A stretch of 34,749 nt of DNA from Bacillota bacterium (lineage in GTDB: Bacteria; Bacillota; Clostridia; Lachnospirales; Lachnospiraceae): contig JAEYPA010000149.1 of the NCBI GenBank assembly GCA_023411225.1, forward strand, positions 1 through 34,749. The letters are read 5' to 3'. Both the position numbers and the translations under genes were made by a program. The notes below the pieces were generated by a model. That model did not search any database. It was given only the letters and a program-made list of their open reading frames with translations, and had not been told where the DNA came from. Below, in pieces: positions 31,941 through 34,749 of this stretch. Positions within the stretch are counted from its first letter, which is position 1, and each line of letters starts with the position of its first letter.

Positions 31941-34580
31941 TTGAAAGTATATGGAGTAAATGAGCTTCGAAAAATGTTTTTGGAATTCTTTGAGAGTAAA
32001 GGCCATTTGAAATTAAATAGCTTTTCACTAATTCCAAGAAACGATAAAAGTTTATTAATAATAAATTCTGGTATGGCGCCATTAAAGCCTTATTTTACAG
32101 GACAAGAGGTTCCTCCAAGAAAAAGAGTTACTACCTGTCAGAAATGTATTCGTACACCTGATATTGAAAATGTAGGAAAGACAGCCAGACATGGTACTTT
32201 CTTTGAAATGCTAGGGAACTTCTCCTTTGGGGATTACTTTAAGGATGAGGCCATTGCCTGGTCCTGGGAGTTCTTAACGGAAGTGGTAGGCTTAGATGCT
32301 GACCGTTTATACCCATCAGTTTATTTAGATGATGATCAGGCATTTGATATCTGGAACAAGAAGATTGGGATAGCGCCTGAAAGAATCTTCCGTTTTGGCA
32401 AAGAAGATAACTTCTGGGAACATGGCGCAGGTCCATGTGGTCCATGCTCTGAGATTTATTATGATCGAGGAGAGAAGTATGGCTGTGGAAAGCCTGACTG
32501 TACGGTAGGGTGCGAATGTGATCGTTACATGGAGATTTGGAACAACGTATTTACCCAGTTTGAAAATGATGGAAAAGGTAATTATACAGAATTAAAGCAG
32601 AAGAACATAGATACCGGTATGGGATTGGAGCGTCTGGCTGTAGTTGTACAGGACGTAGACAGTTTATTTGATGTAGATACCATGAAGGCACTTCGTGATA
32701 AGGTTTGTGAGATGGCGAATATCTCCTATCATGAGGATTTGGAGAAGGATGTGTCTATTCGTAAGATTACGGACCACATTCGTTCTGTAACCTTTATGAT
32801 TTCTGATGGTATTATCCCATCCAATGAAGGAAGAGGCTATGTGTTACGTCGTCTCCTTCGTCGTGCTGCGCGTCACGGACGTTTGCTTGGAATCGAGAAT
32901 CATTTCCTGCCAAAGCTTGCTGTTACAGTGATTGATGAGCATAAGGACGGATATCCTGAGTTAGAAGAGAAGAAGGATTACATCTTAAAGGTAATTTCTA
33001 TAGAGGAAGAAAACTTTAATAAGACGATAGATCAAGGATTAAGTATTCTATGTGATATGGAAGAGGAGCTTAAAAAGTCTAGCCAGAATCAGTTATCCGG
33101 CGAGGAAGCATTTAAGTTATATGATACTTATGGATTTCCTCTTGATTTAACAAGAGAAATTCTTGAGGATAAAGGCTTTACTGTGGACGAGGAAGGCTTT
33201 AATAAGGCTATGGCTGTTCAAAAGGAAACAGCTAGAAAAGCTCGTAAGACTACGAACTACATGGGCGCTGATGCAACCATATATCAAGAATTGGATGCAA
33301 AGCTGACTTCAGAGTTTGTTGGATATACAGAGGATACGAATGAATCTAATATTTTAGCCCTAACAACAGAGGATGAGATTGTAAATGCTCTAAGCGAAGG
33401 ACAGACAGGTACTATCTTTGTAGAAAAGACTCCTTTCTATGCTACTAGTGGCGGTCAGGAAGCAGATACCGGAATCATTTCGACATCAAATGCAGAATTT
33501 GTTGTAACAGATACGATTAAGCTTTACGGTGGCAAGATAGGACATGTTGGTACTGTAACCAGAGGAATGCTTTGTTTAAATGACAAGGTATCTCTTGTGA
33601 TAGACAAAGATAGGCGACTGGCAACAGGTAAGAACCATAGTGCAACACACCTTTTACAAAAAGCTCTTCGTCTTGTGTTAGGAAACCATGTAGAGCAGGC
33701 CGGTTCTTATGTAACCAAAGATCGTTTACGTTTCGACTTTACTCATTTTTCTGCGATGACATCGGAAGAACTTAAAAAGGTAGAAGATATCGTAAATGAA
33801 GAAATTGCAAAGGGACTAACTGTTGAGACAAAGGTAATGTCTTTAGATGAGGCTAAGAAGACAGGTGCTATGGCACTATTTGGAGAAAAGTACGGAGACA
33901 AAGTACGAGTTGTTCAAATGGGTGATTTTAGTACAGAACTTTGTGGTGGTACTCATGTGCCTAATACCAATACGATTACTGCCTTTAAGATTTTATCTGA
34001 GACAGGAGTTGCTGCAGGTGTTCGTAGAATTGAAGCATTAACCAGCAATGCAGTATTTGCGTATTATAAAGAAATGGAAGAGGAACTTCATGCTGCCAGT
34101 AGAGCTGCTAAGACAGAGCCTTCCATGCTTGTGAAGAGAATTGAAGCAATACATGAAGAGATGAAAGCCCTTCAGAGTGAAAATGAAAAGCTTAAGAATA
34201 AGTTAGCGAAGGAAGCTCTTGGGGATGTTATGAACCAGGTTACAGAGGTAAAAGGAGTTAAGCTTCTTGCAACTAAGGTTTCTGGTGTAGATATGAATGG
34301 ACTTCGTACACTAGGAGATCAGTTAAAGGATAAATTAGGAGAAGGTGTTGTTGTCCTTGCTTCTGATGCAGAGGGTAAGGTATCCTTACTAGCTATGGCA
34401 ACAGATCAGGCAATGGCCATGGGCGCACATGCCGGTAATCTGATTAAGGGAATTGCTGCCTTAGTTGGAGGTGGAGGTGGTGGCCGTCCAAATATGGCCC
34501 AAGCAGGTGGTAAGAATCCTGCAGGTATTGAGAATGCACTAAGTAAAGTGGCAGAAGTGTTGGAAGGTCAGTTAAAGTAG
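31941..34580 (+). CDS. alaS: Alanyl-tRNA synthetase
   Basis: 879 residues from a TTG start behind CAGGAGGC (nine-base spacing). The class II catalytic core (about 1-240) has FLEFFESKGHLKLNSFSLIP, KTARHGTFFEMLGNFSFGDY (motif 2) and TGMGLERLAVV (motif 3). The tRNA-recognition helices run to about 460. The editing domain has HSATHLL (near 566) and the zinc motif CGGTHV (near 667), which clears mischarged Ser and Gly. The C-terminal oligomerisation/DHHA1 part has a coiled coil (about 730-755) and the glycine-rich loop GGGGGGRPNMAQAGG. Normal length and all key motifs. Single-gene transcription unit between two clear promoters. Confidence 0.98.
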   Translation: MKVYGVNELRKMFLEFFESKGHLKLNSFSLIPRNDKSLLIINSGMAPLKPYFTGQEVPPRKRVTTCQKCIRTPDIENVGKTARHGTFFEMLGNFSFGDYFKDEAIAWSWEFLTEVVGLDADRLYPSVYLDDDQAFDIWNKKIGIAPERIFRFGKEDNFWEHGAGPCGPCSEIYYDRGEKYGCGKPDCTVGCECDRYMEIWNNVFTQFENDGKGNYTELKQKNIDTGMGLERLAVVVQDVDSLFDVDTMKALRDKVCEMANISYHEDLEKDVSIRKITDHIRSVTFMISDGIIPSNEGRGYVLRRLLRRAARHGRLLGIENHFLPKLAVTVIDEHKDGYPELEEKKDYILKVISIEEENFNKTIDQGLSILCDMEEELKKSSQNQLSGEEAFKLYDTYGFPLDLTREILEDKGFTVDEEGFNKAMAVQKETARKARKTTNYMGADATIYQELDAKLTSEFVGYTEDTNESNILALTTEDEIVNALSEGQTGTIFVEKTPFYATSGGQEADTGIISTSNAEFVVTDTIKLYGGKIGHVGTVTRGMLCLNDKVSLVIDKDRRLATGKNHSATHLLQKALRLVLGNHVEQAGSYVTKDRLRFDFTHFSAMTSEELKKVEDIVNEEIAKGLTVETKVMSLDEAKKTGAMALFGEKYGDKVRVVQMGDFSTELCGGTHVPNTNTITAFKILSETGVAAGVRRIEALTSNAVFAYYKEMEEELHAASRAAKTEPSMLVKRIEAIHEEMKALQSENEKLKNKLAKEALGDVMNQVTEVKGVKLLATKVSGVDMNGLRTLGDQLKDKLGEGVVVLASDAEGKVSLLAMATDQAMAMGAHAGNLIKGIAALVGGGGGGRPNMAQAGGKNPAGIENALSKVAEVLEGQLK

Positions 34581-34608
34581 TTTTTTTCCAATTAATTGGA
34601 AAAAACTA
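34578..34608 (+). terminator. AT-rich hairpin overlapping the alaS stop codon
   Basis: Arms 34578-34593 and 34594-34608 are complementary except for one extra T; the core is the palindrome CCAATTAATTGG, so the real loop is about four bases. The stem begins with the TAG stop itself. The left arm is T-rich and the right arm A-rich, so termination in the + direction is doubtful. Confidence 0.4.
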
Positions 34609-34634
34609 ATATGACAAAAACGCTTAAAAAACTG

Positions 34635-34662
34635 TTGACGAAATAGAAATTTATGCTATAAT
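34635..34662 (+). promoter_or_regulatory. Promoter for the gene at the right edge
   Basis: TTGACG (34635-34640), a 16-base spacer and TATAAT (34657-34662). Confidence 0.75.
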
Positions 34663-34690
34663 CTTAATAGTGCTATTAAAAATACCCAAA

Positions 34691-34716
34691 CAGTTGTAAG
34701 GCACAATACACAACTG
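34691..34716 (+). other. Leader hairpin just before the Shine-Dalgarno
   Basis: CAGTTGT (34691-34697) pairs with ACAACTG (34710-34716) around a 12-base loop, and the GGAGGGAGG ribosome site begins at the next base (34717). The helix abuts but does not hide the SD. Confidence 0.5.
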
Positions 34717-34730
34717 GAGGGAGGTTAGGT

Positions 34731-34749
34731 GTGAGACTATGTCAAATGT
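34731..34749 (+). CDS. Start of a probable YlmC/YmxH (PRC-barrel) protein, cut by the window end
   Basis: Only six codons are visible: GTG start then RLCQM, behind a very strong GGAGGGAGG (34717-34725) at five-base spacing and a good promoter. MRLC at the N-terminus is typical of the YlmC/YmxH sporulation-associated PRC-barrel family in clostridia. Six residues cannot prove this; an ATG at 34739 in another frame is a less well-spaced alternative. Confidence 0.4.

Noticed and set aside
1..34749. Defence system, prophage or integrated mobile island
   Set aside because: All recognised genes are core metabolic, informational or envelope genes on one strand with similar base composition; no integrase, transposase, toxin-antitoxin pair, attachment-site repeat or tRNA was seen.

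Overview
The window reads as a chromosomal core segment of a low-GC, Gram-positive, endospore-forming type Firmicute, most likely a Lachnospiraceae / Clostridium cluster XIVa relative (the gene set resembles Lachnoclostridium phytofermentans; this is recognition from memory, not a search). Every gene runs on the + strand, Shine-Dalgarno sites are strong, and several promoters are close to sigma-A consensus. No tRNA, rRNA, CRISPR array, transposase, phage gene or riboswitch was found. No gene-free stretch exceeds about 260 bases.

Layout. 1-686: C-terminal part of a repeat-rich, sortase-anchored (LPETG) surface protein, then a strong terminator. 943-4912: a small zinc-finger anti-sigma-like membrane protein, DNA polymerase I and dephospho-CoA kinase. 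4982-8718: a non-canonical FtsA-like ATPase with a long C-terminal extension, followed two bases later by a membrane GAF-GGDEF diguanylate cyclase. 8928-9722: a WalJ/YycJ-type metallo-beta-lactamase-fold protein. 9804-11455: the conserved ACT-domain (UPF0237) plus UPF0210/DUF711 pair. 11666-13120: the dipeptidase PepD. 13183-16693: a cell-envelope group (CapA-like, LytR-CpsA-Psr, M23 peptidase).

16879-25543 looks like one nine-gene transcription unit running from an extended -10 promoter to a strong terminator. It contains a RelQ-type (p)ppGpp synthetase, an RsmF-like rRNA methyltransferase, an RsuA-type and an RluC/D-type pseudouridine synthase, a HAD hydrolase, a YgiQ-type radical SAM protein, an unrecognised two-helix membrane protein, the Holliday-junction resolvase RecU and ProC. 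Alarmone synthesis and RNA modification are thus co-transcribed.

25712-31749 is a histidine operon (hisZ-hisG-hisD-hisB-hisA-hisIE and a 46-residue membrane ORF) behind a perfect TTGACA-17-TATAAT promoter. It lacks hisC, hisH and hisF. Its HisIE carries an N-terminal TIM-barrel-like domain that looks like a decayed HisF. alaS follows as a single gene with its own consensus promoter. The window ends in the first codons of a probable YlmC/YmxH (PRC-barrel) gene.

This is mostly ordinary housekeeping DNA. The least explained items are the FtsA-like protein with repeated C-terminal modules, the HisF-like pseudo-domain on HisIE, the unknown membrane protein at 22462, and the small membrane ORF closing the his operon.
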